64,000 bases of DNA from Siphonodentalium dalli (taxonomy: Eukaryota > Mollusca > Scaphopoda > Gadilida > Siphonodentaliidae). Below, one piece after another: positions 11,753 to 22,554 of this stretch. The stretch spans positions 177,584,247-177,648,246 of the forward strand of contig CP136064.1 in the NCBI GenBank assembly GCA_032622095.1, written 5' to 3'. A program made the position numbers and the translations under genes. How positions within the stretch are numbered: the first letter of the stretch is position 1; each line of letters starts with the position of its first letter. The notes under the pieces were generated by a model. The model had not been told where the DNA came from. It saw nothing but the letters and a program-made list of their open reading frames with translations, and searched no databases.

Positions 11753-12483
11753 CTTTGTTTTTGTACAAAACGGAATGTTTTATGTTATTGGTACGTCAGT
11801 CTGTCGGCTATATACGGTTGTTTTTCTCGGTTTAACACTCTGAGTTAGGCTCCAAATCAATGAATCTGAGATCACTTGTACCATCACCCGGTGAATCAGA
11901 ATTATCAGAAGGTAGGTTAGGCTACGGTTCTTTTTTCTCAGTTTAACATGTTCCTTTGCTGCTGTTTCTTCTTTCTGTCCTTCAGTGCTGCTGAATGGAT
12001 GTTCCTGAATTCTACTGTGCAGCAGGAAAATGCCATCTACACCAGAGATGCGACTGTCAACCAATGTTGACTTATGAGATTTCTAATCGCTAATCGGGCA
12101 CAACTGTAAGGAATATTAAAATATATATAGTTTTGTTTTGCCGAGTGCGCACGTCTAACTCAAATAGTCCCCGAAAACAATTTTATACACAGCGAACAAA
12201 CTTGTTAGAAAGTATTCTATAAAACAATTTCAATTAACGATAATTGACGAACATAATAATGCCAAGGGATGCCGTGAAATATGTATTTAATATAGAAATG
12301 GCAATATTCGTATGCAACGAATTATTGCGCCGATACCTGCCGCGTGAGTGACGTGACTTAAAATGATGGTTGCGAAAAACTTGCAAAAGTGAATTTTTCT
12401 AAACAAAACGGCAATGTAAAATCACCCTGCCTCCATATAATCATATATCCTAAAACTAGATTGTTTTGTTTAGTTTGAAGAAA
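11753..12483. other. spacer with a 110-bp-spaced direct repeat
   Basis: ACGGTTGTTTTTCTCGGTTT near 11814 recurs as ACGGTTCTTTTTTCTCAGTT near 11926. A minus-strand 94-residue frame spans 11780-12064 without recognised domains. The rest shows nothing, except that the sequence just before 12484 could be promoter or 5' UTR. Confidence 0.3.
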
Positions 12484-12526
12484 ATGGGTAGAACCCACAT
12501 TGATCTGAGTGAGTTCAGGAAGACAG
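12484..12526 (+). CDS. candidate first coding exon (MGRTHIDLSEFRKT)
   Basis: ATG in an AAAATGG context opens a 14-codon frame ending ACAG|GTGAGC, a good 5' splice site. No in-frame ATG follows before the donor. I do not recognise the peptide, and no partner exon was found downstream, so this is a splice-signal-based candidate only. Confidence 0.3.
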
Positions 12527-12819
12527 GTGAGCATACTTACATGTTTATTATGGTGTCACCTTGGAAACTCCTTTCTGGTACTCATGATTGCATGCACTAG
12601 GTAGAAATTAAATTTTAACTCGTCTGTTATTAGCCCAGATACCTTACTCGTATTTAAATTTTCACAGTACTATTTTTCACTCAGTTTTGAATTTGTGTAC
12701 CATATTTAACAAAAGATTACACCATGGATGCTGGGATACCCCCAAGGTGAAAATTGAATTATGGGCAGGTTGGAAACCAAATTGTGAAAAAAAATTTGAT
12801 GAACGAACAAATTACTTGA

Positions 12820-13165
12820 CAATTCTAACAAACGATGGACGGAAAACGAACATTTTCAAATAAAGAAAGAGGGATAACTCTTGAATGGAAAATGTGAACA
12901 ATGTCAATGAATCCTGTTTTGAAAGCGCTCATGATGTCAAATCTGAATACTAAATTTCATCGAGATCCAATAACCCATGGTTCAGACAAAATTCAACATT
13001 TTCAGATAAACAAAGAGGGATACCTCTCGAACGGAAATACAAACAACGTCAATGAACCCTCTTTTCAAGCCAGCATGATGCCAAATCTGCATAACAAATT
13101 TCAGTCCAGACTTACTAAAGTTATCATCCGGAAACGAGAAAAGGGAACTGACGGACGGACATACC
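12820..13165. repeat. two ~145-bp repeat units ending in GACGGACGG
   Basis: Units near 12835 and 12985 share ACATTTTCAGATAAACAAAG, GGGATAACTCTTGAATGGAA, AACAATGTCAATGAA and ATGATGTCAAATCTG. The second runs into ACTGACGGACGGACATACC at 13147-13165. This is the type of degenerate non-coding repeat with GACGG tails seen again at 17.9-18.5 and 54.2-55.2 kb. The plus-strand open frame through it is a by-product of the repeat. Confidence 0.6.
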
Positions 13166-13913
13166 AATAACATAACGTCATTTTTTTTCAAAATAATCAG
13201 AAATGTAGCTATATTTCATATCTCTATTCAAGAGTACAAAAAGGGCACAGACTGCTTGGTAGCTGTTGATTTCAAGCGATGCCAACCACGTAAGTGAATA
13301 ACTAGAGTTGGACCTGTTCCAGATATGACTAAGATATACCCCCTGTATTCAACATTTTATTTTAATAAATGTTGGAATAAAAGCTCGGACAAAATTATGC
13401 GAAACGTGAAACATCAGTGGGACCAAAATCTGATGTTGCACTCTGCGATTGTTTCGAGTTTTTTTTTATGTTTGCTTGCAACATATAACGGGTCAGTCAT
13501 CGTCAGAGGTCCCCGTGAAATTTAAATTTTGAAGTATACAGTGTTTACAATTACAAATGCATCTGTGAGTTAGAAGAGTTAATTCATATAATTGATTATT
13601 AATTGAGAAATAAAAATACACTGATGGCTTTCTCTTATTCTTATTCCAGTTGGTATATCATTTCAAAGAAGAAATGCGGGCATTATTGTGACCCGAGGAA
13701 ATTATGCAGGTGTTATACCACCAACTTGATTGGTTGGCGTTGTCGGCCTGCCAAGACGAAGAGACCTTTTTTCAAAAGAAATAAAAAAAATTAAACTTGA
13801 AGGTTCTTGTTATTGTATACATTGCTACCAAAAGGATCATTGGCAAAAAGATAACCCCATAACATGGGTTTCAGAAGACAAGAGTCAGTGCAAGACAGGT
13901 ATGCCCTAGTGAT
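13166..13913 (+). other. spacer with a Cys-rich candidate exon
   Basis: After a good acceptor (TTCTTATTCCAG at about 13649) a frame reads KKKCGHYCDPRKLCRCY. Farther on, a different frame reads CYCIHCYQKDHW up to a donor-like ACAG|GTATGC at about 13898. The Cys/His content suggests a decayed upstream part of zinc-finger copy B, but no single frame connects the pieces. 13200-13600 shows nothing. Confidence 0.3.
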
Positions 13914-14856
13914 TCGGGATAACAGATGAAGGCCCTCTTGATCCATATAGACCCAATTTGGATTCCCAGATAAAGCTAGTGAGAGATATGGCGATAGGAA
14001 GCGGCAGAGACTTTCCAAACGTGGCACCAGTTTCTCTTGTGGTGGAAAATTCCTTGCAACTGAACAAGAAGATAAATACCTGTTTGTTGCCAATACGAGC
14101 TGTTGATCATCATGAGGGGCAGTCAGAAACAGATTGATAATTCTGAACCACCAAAACAGAAGAAAAAGAAAGATCACAGTATATTTAACAACAGACTTCT
14201 TGCAAAACCATATACATGTGGTATATGTGTTGAAAATGGGGAAATGCCTCCATATGCCTGCAGTACTGAGAATCAGTTATACAAGCATTATTCAATTAAA
14301 CACAGAATGAACCTGTCGTACTGTACTGTCTGCTTGTGTGATGGGATAAAGGATGCACATTTCCTTAACATTGCATTAATGAATAGACATATCAAGAAGT
14401 ACCACTCCAGAAAAGTTATTGCACGCAAGGAGCAAGCAAAACTGTTATCTCTGTCAAGATCAGTTTCCAATGACAATCAAGATGAAGGAAGGATGACAAC
14501 AAACAATGATTGTTCTGCAGGTACCAGTAACTTGGTCAGTCAGTCAAGATTTAGCAGATCTTGAAGTGGCAACATTGGAAGAAGCACTGGAAGTACTCAA
14601 AGCTAAGAAGGGCCATGCAGGGTTGCAAATTTAGCGACATGGAAAGATAATAACATTGAAAAAAATGCTGAACAAAGCCATCAGATCTGTTGAAATGGAC
14701 CTGCCAGTATGTAAGAGGGCCTGCAGATGGAAACCTAGGAAAGATGATCTTCAATCTGTTGAGTGTGGAATATGCAAAAATTGGTTTCACTGGAAGTGTG
14801 TAGCAATCACAAAAGAACCCAAAAGAAACAGATTAGAAAGTTATAGGTTGTGCTGA
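13914..14856 (+). pseudogene. zinc-finger plus PHD-like protein fragment, copy B (frameshifted)
   Basis: The order matches copy A: EGPLDPYRPNLD (about 13930), then in another frame a basic ASERYGDRKRQRLSKRG. At 14214-14400 comes C-x2-C-x10-C-x8-H-x4-H-x6-C-x2-C-x18-H-x4-H. After a frame change a helical stretch DLADLEVATLEEALEVLKAK follows (about 14550-14610). The 3' part (14656-14856) is PHD-finger-like: VECGICKNWFHWKCVAI has the C-x2-C, WFH and following Cys pattern. It stops at LC-TGA before the final C-x2-C, so the domain is truncated. Several frame changes make it a pseudogene. PHD fingers with SGNH esterases are known in ORF1 of some CR1-like LINEs; linking this copy to such an element is inference. 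Confidence 0.55.
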
Positions 14857-15377
14857 TGAGCAAGTCTAAGATATGGCAAGATAAAATTCAGATGAATCTG
14901 CTTCTTCAACTTGTGGGAATTTAATTATAAAACACGCGTAAAAAGGAACACCTAGGAAACTGTTTGCCCTACTTCTAGAGGAGCTCACATACTCTCCCTC
15001 GCTGAATATTGTTGATAGCCCTTTTTATAAATACATTATACATAATTTTCAGTCATTAAAATCCTTAAAATTTTGCAATATTAATCAAGCTGATTTTTAC
15101 AAAAATCAAACTAAGAATCATGATTCTGATTCTCATCATATTTTAAGCCCAGACAGTTTCCAAATCTTGGAAGTGATGCATGTTTAAAATAAATTATTTG
15201 GCAGCTACACTTTAAATTATTTTTTGTTTGAAAGTGTGCACCATGCATCACTATTTTTCACTTTCACATTCATTTGGCAGGGGAGAATATACACAGCTTT
15301 AGGTCACATAAGACGCAGACTCATTCAATGTATGTATTCAAGGTATAGATCGACTCATTGGCGTAATTTAAATATAG
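14857..15377. other. spacer, nothing identified
   Basis: AT-rich; no supported gene or repeat. Confidence 0.3.
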
Positions 15378-15522
15378 ATAGCTGTGAGTAGATCTGGTGT
15401 ACTGACATTTTGTGAGTATCTCATTGATATTATCGCTGCCATTGTTTTTATCTTGATTGTTTGTTTTCAATGTCCCTTTTACCATCCATTTCCATGCGAT
15501 AGCATAGGGGTTGTTTGTGTAG
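15378..15522 (+). CDS. candidate internal exon with a hydrophobic helix
   Basis: A weak acceptor (AATATAG) is followed by an open 48-codon frame. It contains LIDIIAAIVFILIVCF, a plausible transmembrane helix, then Cys/Pro-rich residues, and ends at a strong donor GTAG|GTAAGT. The minus strand is also open here, no neighbouring exon was found, and the TTAA MITE begins 70 bp downstream, so a chance frame is quite possible. Confidence 0.2.
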
Positions 15523-15590
15523 GTAAGTGCTTTATTTGCATGATAACTCCACTCACAACTATCAATATACCATACCACAAACCTTACAAC

Positions 15591-16088
15591 TTAAAGGCAC
15601 GTGAGGCCTTAGTTGTCGAAAATATTCATATTTGTTCCAATCACCGTAAATAGAAAAACATTAAAACGCATACAGTTTCGTTCATATATACCATGACCAT
15701 CGCGTAAACAGCATGTTATCATAAAGATTTACTATATTTTATCTAAGCAAGAGCCTGATTGTGTTACAGAAGACAGCACAGTGGTGCTGGCTAATCACAC
15801 ACAAATGGCATAAACGCTCTTTATTCGTTCCATATAAGGAATTCACACACAAAGAACGCTCTTTATGTTTACCATCATAATATAAACAAACACAAGAAAA
15901 GTAACTTTTATGCTTTTGTTTACATAACAATGGTAAAAAATATGACAATAACATACTGTTTATGCGATATTTCTTATTTGTATACGGACAAAGTCTGTCT
16001 ACATTTTGTTCTTTCTGTTTGTGGCGGTTTTTGACGGGTGGAACTATTTTCACATGATACCCACCGCCAAGGCCAACCGTACCTTTAA
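15591..16088 (+). mobile_element. TTAA-flanked MITE, family 1, copy 2 (complete)
   Basis: A 498-bp element with TTAA at both edges (15591-15594, 16085-16088). Terminal inverted repeats are AGGCACGTGAGGCCTTAG on the left and AGGTACGGTTGGCCTTGG on the complement of the right end. Internal landmarks are AAACGCTCTTTATTCGTTCC and TTTACCATCATAATATAAAC. No open frame is shared with copies 1 and 3. A piggyBac-like mobilisation source is inferred from the TTAA site. Confidence 0.85.
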
Positions 16089-17359
16089 GGGCAGGAATAA
16101 CATGAAAACATGCTTATTAACCCAGGGCTTGTCTGTGATGATCTGGGGGAAAGTCAGTACACTATGTATGGGCAGCCCTAACAGAAGACACACGCTACTG
16201 ACAATACTAACATCCTACTATTACTAATTTGTTCTGAGCCTTTTGTTTAAAAGTAAAGAAATCAAACGTGGGGGTATTTAACTGATTATTGATATATCCC
16301 CATTTAATAACAGAACGTATTATTGTACTGGTCTGCCAATCCATTTGACAGTCTCTATTTCAAGAAGCGGAAAAGAAAATCTATGCATCATGATGGTAAA
16401 TGATCATGAAAATTATGAAGACAATTATTTTAGATAATACTGATAACAAATGGCCAGAATAACGTACAGCTCCGAAAGAGGATTCTAGCGGCCTTACTGG
16501 ACGTTTTGATATTATCTTCCATTTTCTAACGGTATTTCCGCCGAAAAGAGGGATGGAATATTCTCAAATTTTAAGGCCGACAAACGGAAACTATAAGATC
16601 CGATTGAAAGATCGCAGTCATTTTAAGATTGCTTCGTGGGAAACCAGTAAAGGCGTCATGACATCGCGGCGTACATCATGACGTCACAACCTACATGCAT
16701 CTCGGCGCACACAACTACAGACAGGACTGCATCGATGATGGCCAGACAGCTGAGACTCGTATTACTCGGGTAGGCTAAACGACACATCTGCCAACATTTA
16801 CGTTATATATGATTATTTACATATATATGATTTTCTTATGTCCCATTACGGTTTATCATGAAATCCTTCTAAAGATAAAATAAAGATAACATTTCACCTG
16901 ATAATGACATGAACGTTAACAAGCGGGCGCAACTTACGTTTACGTATGATCATATTATCATAGTTGAGCCAAAATTTCAAGTTTTGTATATAAGATGGTG
17001 TATGTACATCCAACCGAAAGCCAATGACTGGCGGTAGCGTATGTTCCAAGGTGCCCATTGAACGAAAAAATTTGGTGCAGCAAACTCTATTTCAAGCCAT
17101 GACATGTACTTTGAGTACTTACTTCTCATAATGTTTACTTTATGCAGCTGAAGAAATGCTGTTTGAAATCATACACACCATAATCTAGTGCAACCAATTT
17201 ATTCTCATTTTTCTGGAGAACAGACCTGATATTATCTAACTGATCAATACTTGACATGAATGGTGATGCTGCTGCTAGATCACAATCTATCATTACTGTC
17301 AATTATTTTCTAATTCTCTGAGTTTAATGTTTCTGGTATGAATAAATGCTTATACATAC
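16089..17359. other. intergenic DNA with a CRE-type octamer
   Basis: No gene recognised. A perfect TGACGTCA octamer lies at 16679-16686 in a locally CpG-richer stretch, and TATATAAG near 16987 is TATA-like. Without a transcript these are only motif matches. Confidence 0.3.
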
Positions 17360-17467
17360 ATATAGCCAGTGTTTCTTCCCATCTCAACAAATCCAGTTGC
17401 TTCCCATCGGATCCATCCACTAACTTCACCAATGTAGAAGACGCCATAATTAATTCTGGGTGATTAT
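17360..17467 (-). CDS. candidate internal exon, 108 nt, unknown protein
   Basis: On the minus strand a strong acceptor (CTTTATTTCTCAG) precedes an open frame reading NHPELIMASSTLVKLVDGSD, then GKQLDLLRWEETLAI, ending at a GTATGT donor. Length is 108 nt. Both borders, balanced composition and an open frame support a real exon. A second frame (VFYIGEVSGWIRWEATGF) is also open, so the frame is uncertain. No family recognised and no flanking exon found. Confidence 0.4.
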
Positions 17468-17904
17468 CTGAGAAATAAAGATCAATGAAGAATAATTAAT
17501 ATATAATACTACTCGTAGTAGTACTACTAGTCAAAATGAATGTGGAAATGGTCTTAAATTAAAATGACCATTTAATGATTTATGACAGTTTCCACCGCTT
17601 TATTTAATTTTTAAATTTACTACTAGTACTACTACTATAGTCTTATACTAACAGTACTACTACAGTAAAAGCTTTGTTTTGGTCTACTCCAAGTTAAAAA
17701 AAAAATACATGTTAAATATAGTTTTCACTAAACAGTTTAGGCTTTCAATCCACATCCGACATGCAATATGTGGCATTAATTTAGTTAGTTTAATGCACAT
17801 TTGAATAATTTATCTCCGGTCTATTCACTATGTTCTACACTAAACGTTATAAAGCCTACTAAAGTAAAGGCTGCAAATATAACAAGAGGTGTGTACTCGA
17901 GTGC
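17468..17904. repeat. TAGTAGTACTACTAG inverted microsatellite pair
   Basis: CTCGTAGTAGTACTACTAGT near 17512 and ACTACTAGTACTACTACTAT near 17618 are inverted relative to each other about 100 bp apart. The rest of the interval shows nothing. Confidence 0.4.
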
Positions 17905-18487
17905 TAGCATACCCCCACCGTGGCAAATTCAACCCGCATTATCTGTAAACCCAACAAAAAAGATATTTAACTTTAAAGAAAAATTCGGAATATTATATCG
18001 ATATGGTGTCACAAGAAGCTTGTACAGAAAAAATTATTCAAATTGGTTAATATTTGTTAAAGTTATTAAGTCTGACAGAATTTTCTAAGTCAAAATAAGT
18101 CGAAAATGAAGTGTAATATTACGAAAAACAGTCTGAGCCAATCCCTAGCCACATCATGTAGAGAGGGTATTGTGAGAAGCATGTATACCAAAAATTATTG
18201 AAATCGGTTCATATTTGTTAAAGTTATTAAGTCGGACAGAATTTTCTAAGTCAAAACAAGTCGAAAATGAGGCGTAACTTTAAACAAAAAGTCTGACCGA
18301 AGCGCAATTAGCATCATGTGGAGAGGCAGTCCTAATGAGATTGCATACACAAAATTATTGAAATCGGTTCATAGTTGTTCGAGTTATGAGGTCGGACGGA
18401 CGGACGGACACACGGAGGGAGAAAGCGTGACGGACGGACGCAGTCAATCCAGTATACCCCCCATTTTCTTCGAAAGTGGGGTATAAC
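17905..18487. repeat. dispersed repeat with GACGGACGG tail and CATACCCC/GGGGTAT ends
   Basis: About three degenerate ~130-150-bp units share ATTGAAATCGGTTCATATTT, GTTATTAAGTCGGACAGAAT and AAGTCGAAAATGA. Then come GGACGGACGGACGGACAC and a terminal TATACCCCCCATTTTCTTCG hairpin with GTGGGGTATA. The left edge carries CATACCCCCACC, inverted relative to the right edge, so the block may move or duplicate as a unit. Confidence 0.55.
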
Positions 18488-19444
18488 TAATTAATATAAA
18501 TTATAATGGATAAATCATATTAAATGGACAGTCTACGACTACATTTACAGTTAAAAAGAACTTAGAAATAGAAATATTAAATGATCATGATGAAGTAACA
18601 CTCTTCTTATCTTAGAGTTAGACAAAGTCAAACATGAGTAAATCATTCAATATTTACACAAAAAACATCATTAATAACATGACATTGAATGATTGAGTCA
18701 ATGTCATTGTCAATATTGATAAATTCAGAATCAGAAATTGTTCGACAATAATAATTTATAACTATCATTTATCATGGCTATAATAGCGTATACGCTCCAA
18801 TAATTGAGCAGAATCAGTGAGAAGTTAATACGGATACTATCTGTCGTAGTTTTTTTAATGAAGATTATTAGTCAATTTTCTGTTCAAAAATCCAAAAAAA
18901 AGTCCAACAGAAAATATCTTCAAACCTACCGCTCCCAAGAGTTAAGAATGGCGGTCAAAATATTTCCAGGAATGCTAAAGTTCAAATCGCAAAGGTCGCC
19001 ACAAATGTAAAGTTGGCGGACGCTTCATTCAATATCCAACTCGATGCCGTTTCCACACCAAATAAGTATAAGTTACAAACATAAAAAAGATATATGTTAT
19101 TGTATCGTACCGGTACCGTACCGTATGTTATCGACAAATAGGTTCCCTGGTAGGCCTATAATGTACATTTACAAATTATTTGAGATTCAAATGAACCACA
19201 CCGTTCAAATAATTACATACCACGCCTATCAGTACGCGTCACCCAACACAAAAACGAGGAGTAGTTAATGGCCACTGTTTGCTACAGCGGCAGTAAGCCA
19301 TGGACTCCTTATTTAAATCGAACGTTTGCAATCAATCAACGGCTGTGGGTTGATCTTGTAATGTCCCGCGGCTCGACTTTTACCCGAGTTCAGTATTAGT
19401 TATCTAGTTATTGAATTACACTGATTTAAAAAAAAACCAGTCTT
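18488..19444. other. spacer, nothing identified
   Basis: AT-rich. Short open frames at 18804-19010 and 19044-19268 have no recognisable domains or splice support. Confidence 0.3.
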
Positions 19445-19640
19445 CTTTGGAATAATAAAGAGCGTTCCTTGTAAATATATTACTTATATGGTGAACATAA
19501 AGAGCGTTCGTCATACTTTCTTAGAAAATTGAATACAGTTGGTAATATGTTTATGAGAGTATCGCATATAAAACGTGGGTAACTTTTCAGGATTTAGTTG
19601 GAAATATGCCATTCATCGGAAAGCTCTCGGGGTAACGACA
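19445..19640. mobile_element. fragments of MITE family 1 and of the mariner-type foldback
   Basis: 19445-19520 repeats the paired AATAAAGAGCGTTCC and GAACATAAAGAGCGTT landmarks of family 1 in the orientation of copy 3, but without its ends. 19577-19636 (GGGTAACTTTTCAGGATTTA, then GCCATTCATCGGAAAGCTCTC) is one arm only of the foldback that is complete at 33968-34190. Confidence 0.6.
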
Positions 19641-19727
19641 TTTCTTGTATTTAATCGACCGGCCTATATTTTAAAAGTATCTTAAGCTGCTTTCACATAC
19701 CCGCGGCTGACGCATGCTGATGCAGGC

Positions 19728-19993
19728 CTACCGTTCAAATGAGGGATATATAGGTTTTGGAGTTTCGTATTTTTGATTGAAAATCAGTGGTGATTCGCAT
19801 GAAGTTTCAGACAGAAGAGAGTTTAGGCTTAGTCGAAAAATCAGAAGGACAGGAGTCAGAGAACGGAGAACAGTTTGGAATGTTAAGTGTTCAGAACGTG
19901 CCAGATATTCTTTGGCTACGCGTTTCTTAGGGTCATCACGAAACTCGCCAATTTGTTGTCCCACAATTCCAGCCCAGATAGCGTTATTTTAAC
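19728..19993 (-). CDS. hypothetical ORF with coding-like N-terminus
   Basis: The minus-strand frame begins NNAIWAGIVGQQIGEFRDDP and continues KKRVAKEYLARSEHLTF before losing character and ending at TGA (19728). The first ~35 residues look protein-like. The WAGIVG phrase is reminiscent of transposase catalytic regions, but I cannot place it. It abuts the AACGTT-rich tract. Confidence 0.25.
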
Positions 19994-20122
19994 GTTAAAT
20001 AAAACGTTATCTTAACGTTGGAAAAAATTCTTTTAACGTTGTGAATTCGTTCGGTTGTGAGTTTGCTCGTTGAAAAAAAACGTTAATTTAACGCGTTATT
20101 ATAACGTTAACATAACGTTACT
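19980..20122. repeat. AACGTT-rich palindromic tract
   Basis: About eight AACGTTA/TAACGTT hexamers in 140 bp, several paired as inverted copies (AACGTTAAATAAAACGTT, TAACGCGTTA). It forms the landing site of the element at 20123-20644. Confidence 0.6.
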
Positions 20123-20644
20123 ATGGGATGTCAAATTGACATTTAATAAATAATTGAGCTTAAGCGCAATAAGGAATCCTTTATTGTATTGCAGCGCAAT
20201 AAGGGAAGATCTAATTGCGCTTAAGCACAATAAGGAAATCTCTTATTGCGCTTAAGCGCAAGCGCAATAAGGAATATCTTATTGTGCTTAAATAAGAAAT
20301 CTATTACATCCTTATTGCGCTTAAGCGCAATTAATATCTCCATCATGAGATCACTCCTTAGCAAATAGTAGAATTATCCTATATTTGTTCCACCCATTGT
20401 ACCATGGATTACACAATTTGAATTATAGGGAGTTTATGTAATGTGGCTAATTGCGCTTAAGCACAATAAGGATATTCCTTATTGCGCTTAATCGCAATTA
20501 GCTCTTATTGCGCTTATGCGCAATAAGAATATTCCTTAAAAGCGCAATAAGAGATTTCCTTATTGCGCTTAAGTGCAGCGCAATAAGGGATTCCTTATTG
20601 CGCTCAGGCTCAATTATTTATTAAATGTCAATTTGGCATCCCAT
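20123..20644. mobile_element. MITE built of GCGCTTAAGCGC palindromes with 8-bp target duplication
   Basis: A 522-bp element. Its 38-bp terminal inverted repeats start ATGGGATGTCAAATTGACAT and its direct flanks are ACGTTACT at 20115-20122 and again at 20645-20652. Inside are about ten perfect or near-perfect copies of TTGCGCTTAAGCGCAA spaced by AAGGAATATCTTATT-like linkers. A unique centre contains CCTATATTTGTTCCACCCAT. A perfect 8-bp duplication fits hAT-, P- or Merlin-type transposition. A decayed relative lies at 49405-49755. Confidence 0.85.
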
Positions 20645-20827
20645 ACGTTACTGTTACCAATAATATGATCATACGCAAGCGTAATTAACGAAACAAAGTT
20701 AAACAATCACATAGGGGTTTCTATATGTTTAAAACAATTCTGGTCAAAATCTCTTTATAGATTCGCACCAAATAAGATTATCATGCATAAGGCTTATGTT
20801 TGGTTGGGTAATTATAAATAGTTATAT

Positions 20828-21031
20828 ATGTTGTCGAGAGTTCATGGAACTGAAACTAACCATTATATCACTTGGCGTACTGGGAGAGCTCTCAGCTTCA
20901 GATGCTCAGGATGTTCATTTCATGTCGATTTCAACGATAGTCGACAAGACAATCAACGTCATCTAGTAACTTTCACCATTGACCGAATTCGCGTGGAACT
21001 GAATGTATCTTCTGCTTTGTTCATAAGTAGG
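20828..21031 (+). CDS. weak exon candidate ending at a GTATGT donor
   Basis: An ATG frame of about 68 codons (MLSRVHGTETNHYITWRTGR..., later HLVTFTIDRIRVELNVSSAL) runs to AGTAG|GTATGT. A second ATG at about 20844 opens another frame with a leader-like MELKLTIISLGVLGELSASD. Two competing frames and no family match keep this weak. Confidence 0.2.
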
Positions 21032-21604
21032 TATGTGTTTTCATTCTATTCAAGAAAATAGGATATATATGGATTATCAGATGCATGTAAGTATGCAGAC
21101 TTATCATAACAATCAAATCCATATTAACTATTATCTTATCTCCTTTCGCACGGTATAGTCTCTACAGAACCATGCAGTATTGATCAACTGCTGTGCATCA
21201 GTTGGAAAATAACGCTTTGAGATACACGTAGATCGTGTTGAGTTCTGGTGATTTTAGTTTATTTTTTAAAAATATTAAAACTTCCTAGGGTCAGATGATT
21301 TGATCCAGTAGAGCGCCGGAGTAGACCCGTTAGAAATTAATTATGGACCTACTTTCCCTTATAAATAAAAACAATAAATGTTTATATAAATAGGAGAATG
21401 TTGCACGTCGACTGATTTGGGTTGGCCTCTTGACACAGCCGATTACGACATTAATGCTTTAAGCCCACCGATCTACTGTGCGACATTCGCGCTCCCGAAA
21501 TTCAAAATAACAGCGTCGTATTAGATAATAATTGTTGACGTCACAAAATCAGATATAGTCTATATACGACCCAAAGTGTCCGGCTTTGGTTCGTTATTAC
21601 ACAA
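21032..21604. other. spacer with a CRE-type octamer
   Basis: TGACGTCA at 21536-21543. No gene or named repeat recognised. Confidence 0.3.
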
Positions 21605-21905
21605 ACCAATTGTTAACGTTAAAATAAGGTTATGTTAACATGTTGGTATAACGTTGATCTTATGTTATTTTATCGTTAATAGTTGGTTTCTGTAAAATGT
21701 TGTCATGATATTTTAATGTTATTTTTAACATGTTGGTTTAAACCAACATGTTAAAATAAAATTACTGACAACATACGACATTAGAAAAAGCCAACTATTA
21801 GCGTTAAAATAACAGAAAACCAACATTATTTTAACATTCCTGTAACATTTTGTTAATGTTAGTATTTAACATACGATGTTGACACAACATTCCAAAAACC
21901 TACTC
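21605..21905. mobile_element. foldback element centred on AACATGTTGGTTTAAACCAACATGTT
   Basis: Two imperfect arms of roughly 130 bp meet at about 21741. Pairs include AATAGTTGGTTTCTGT with AGCCAACTATT, ATGTTGTCATGAT with TGACAACATACGACA, and the perfect central TAACATGTTGGTTT/AAACCAACATGTTA. The sequence can form a long hairpin. There is no coding potential. Confidence 0.7.
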
Positions 21906-22115
21906 TCAATATTAAAATAACATAAAAGTAATGCTATTCCAACAAATGAAAAAAAAGTACACGTTATCCTACTATATGATTTGAACAAGCTACACATTAC
22001 ATGAAATACCAATATTGACCAACCTCCAACAGTTAAACCATATCTATATTTTTAAATGGCACCATAATATGCATACCTTGTCGTGGGCATCCATTGATTA
22101 ATGTTAGATCACACT

Positions 22116-22201
22116 ATGATGGGGAAAATACGGTTATTCTTGGTCATCTCTGGGTCCATATTAATTGGCTCAAATGCAGATAGTCTTGATCAGCAGCCAA
22201 G
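22116..22201 (+). CDS. candidate first exon encoding a secretory signal peptide
   Basis: Tandem ATG codons open a 28-codon frame, MMGKIRLFLVISGSILIGSN followed by ADSLDQQP. It has a positively charged start, a 13-residue hydrophobic core and a small-residue cleavage region (SNA|D). The frame ends at CCAAG|GTACAT, a usable donor in phase 2. This is the classic shape of a first exon of a secreted or type I membrane protein. The mature protein cannot be named because no partner exon was recognised downstream. Confidence 0.45.
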
Positions 22202-22554
22202 GTACATAAGACAATTGATAACTAAATTATTTAGAAGAGATAATGAATTTATTTGAATAAGAAATGCAAATATTATAAAAAAAACATCTTATTACTCAGT
22301 ATCAATTTGTAAATACATGTAATCAGATTACTGTTTTCATAACTTTCATATTTTGAGTAATAGTCTAGTGCATGTATGGCTTCAGCCAGGAATTTGAAGG
22401 AATATGTTCATAGATCCATTATAAACAAGATAATAAAAATAAATAAAAGGACTAATAACATAATATGTCAAGATATTTTCTTCAAAATGGTAGTATAAAA
22501 TTAAAATCCATACTCAGTCCTTCCAATTTCATTTTGTTGATCTAACTTTAATAA

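Noticed and set aside
20123-20644. CRISPR-like array of palindromic repeats
   Set aside because: The host is eukaryotic, the spacers are not unique sequences of constant length, there are no cas genes, and terminal repeats plus an 8-bp target duplication identify a mobile element.
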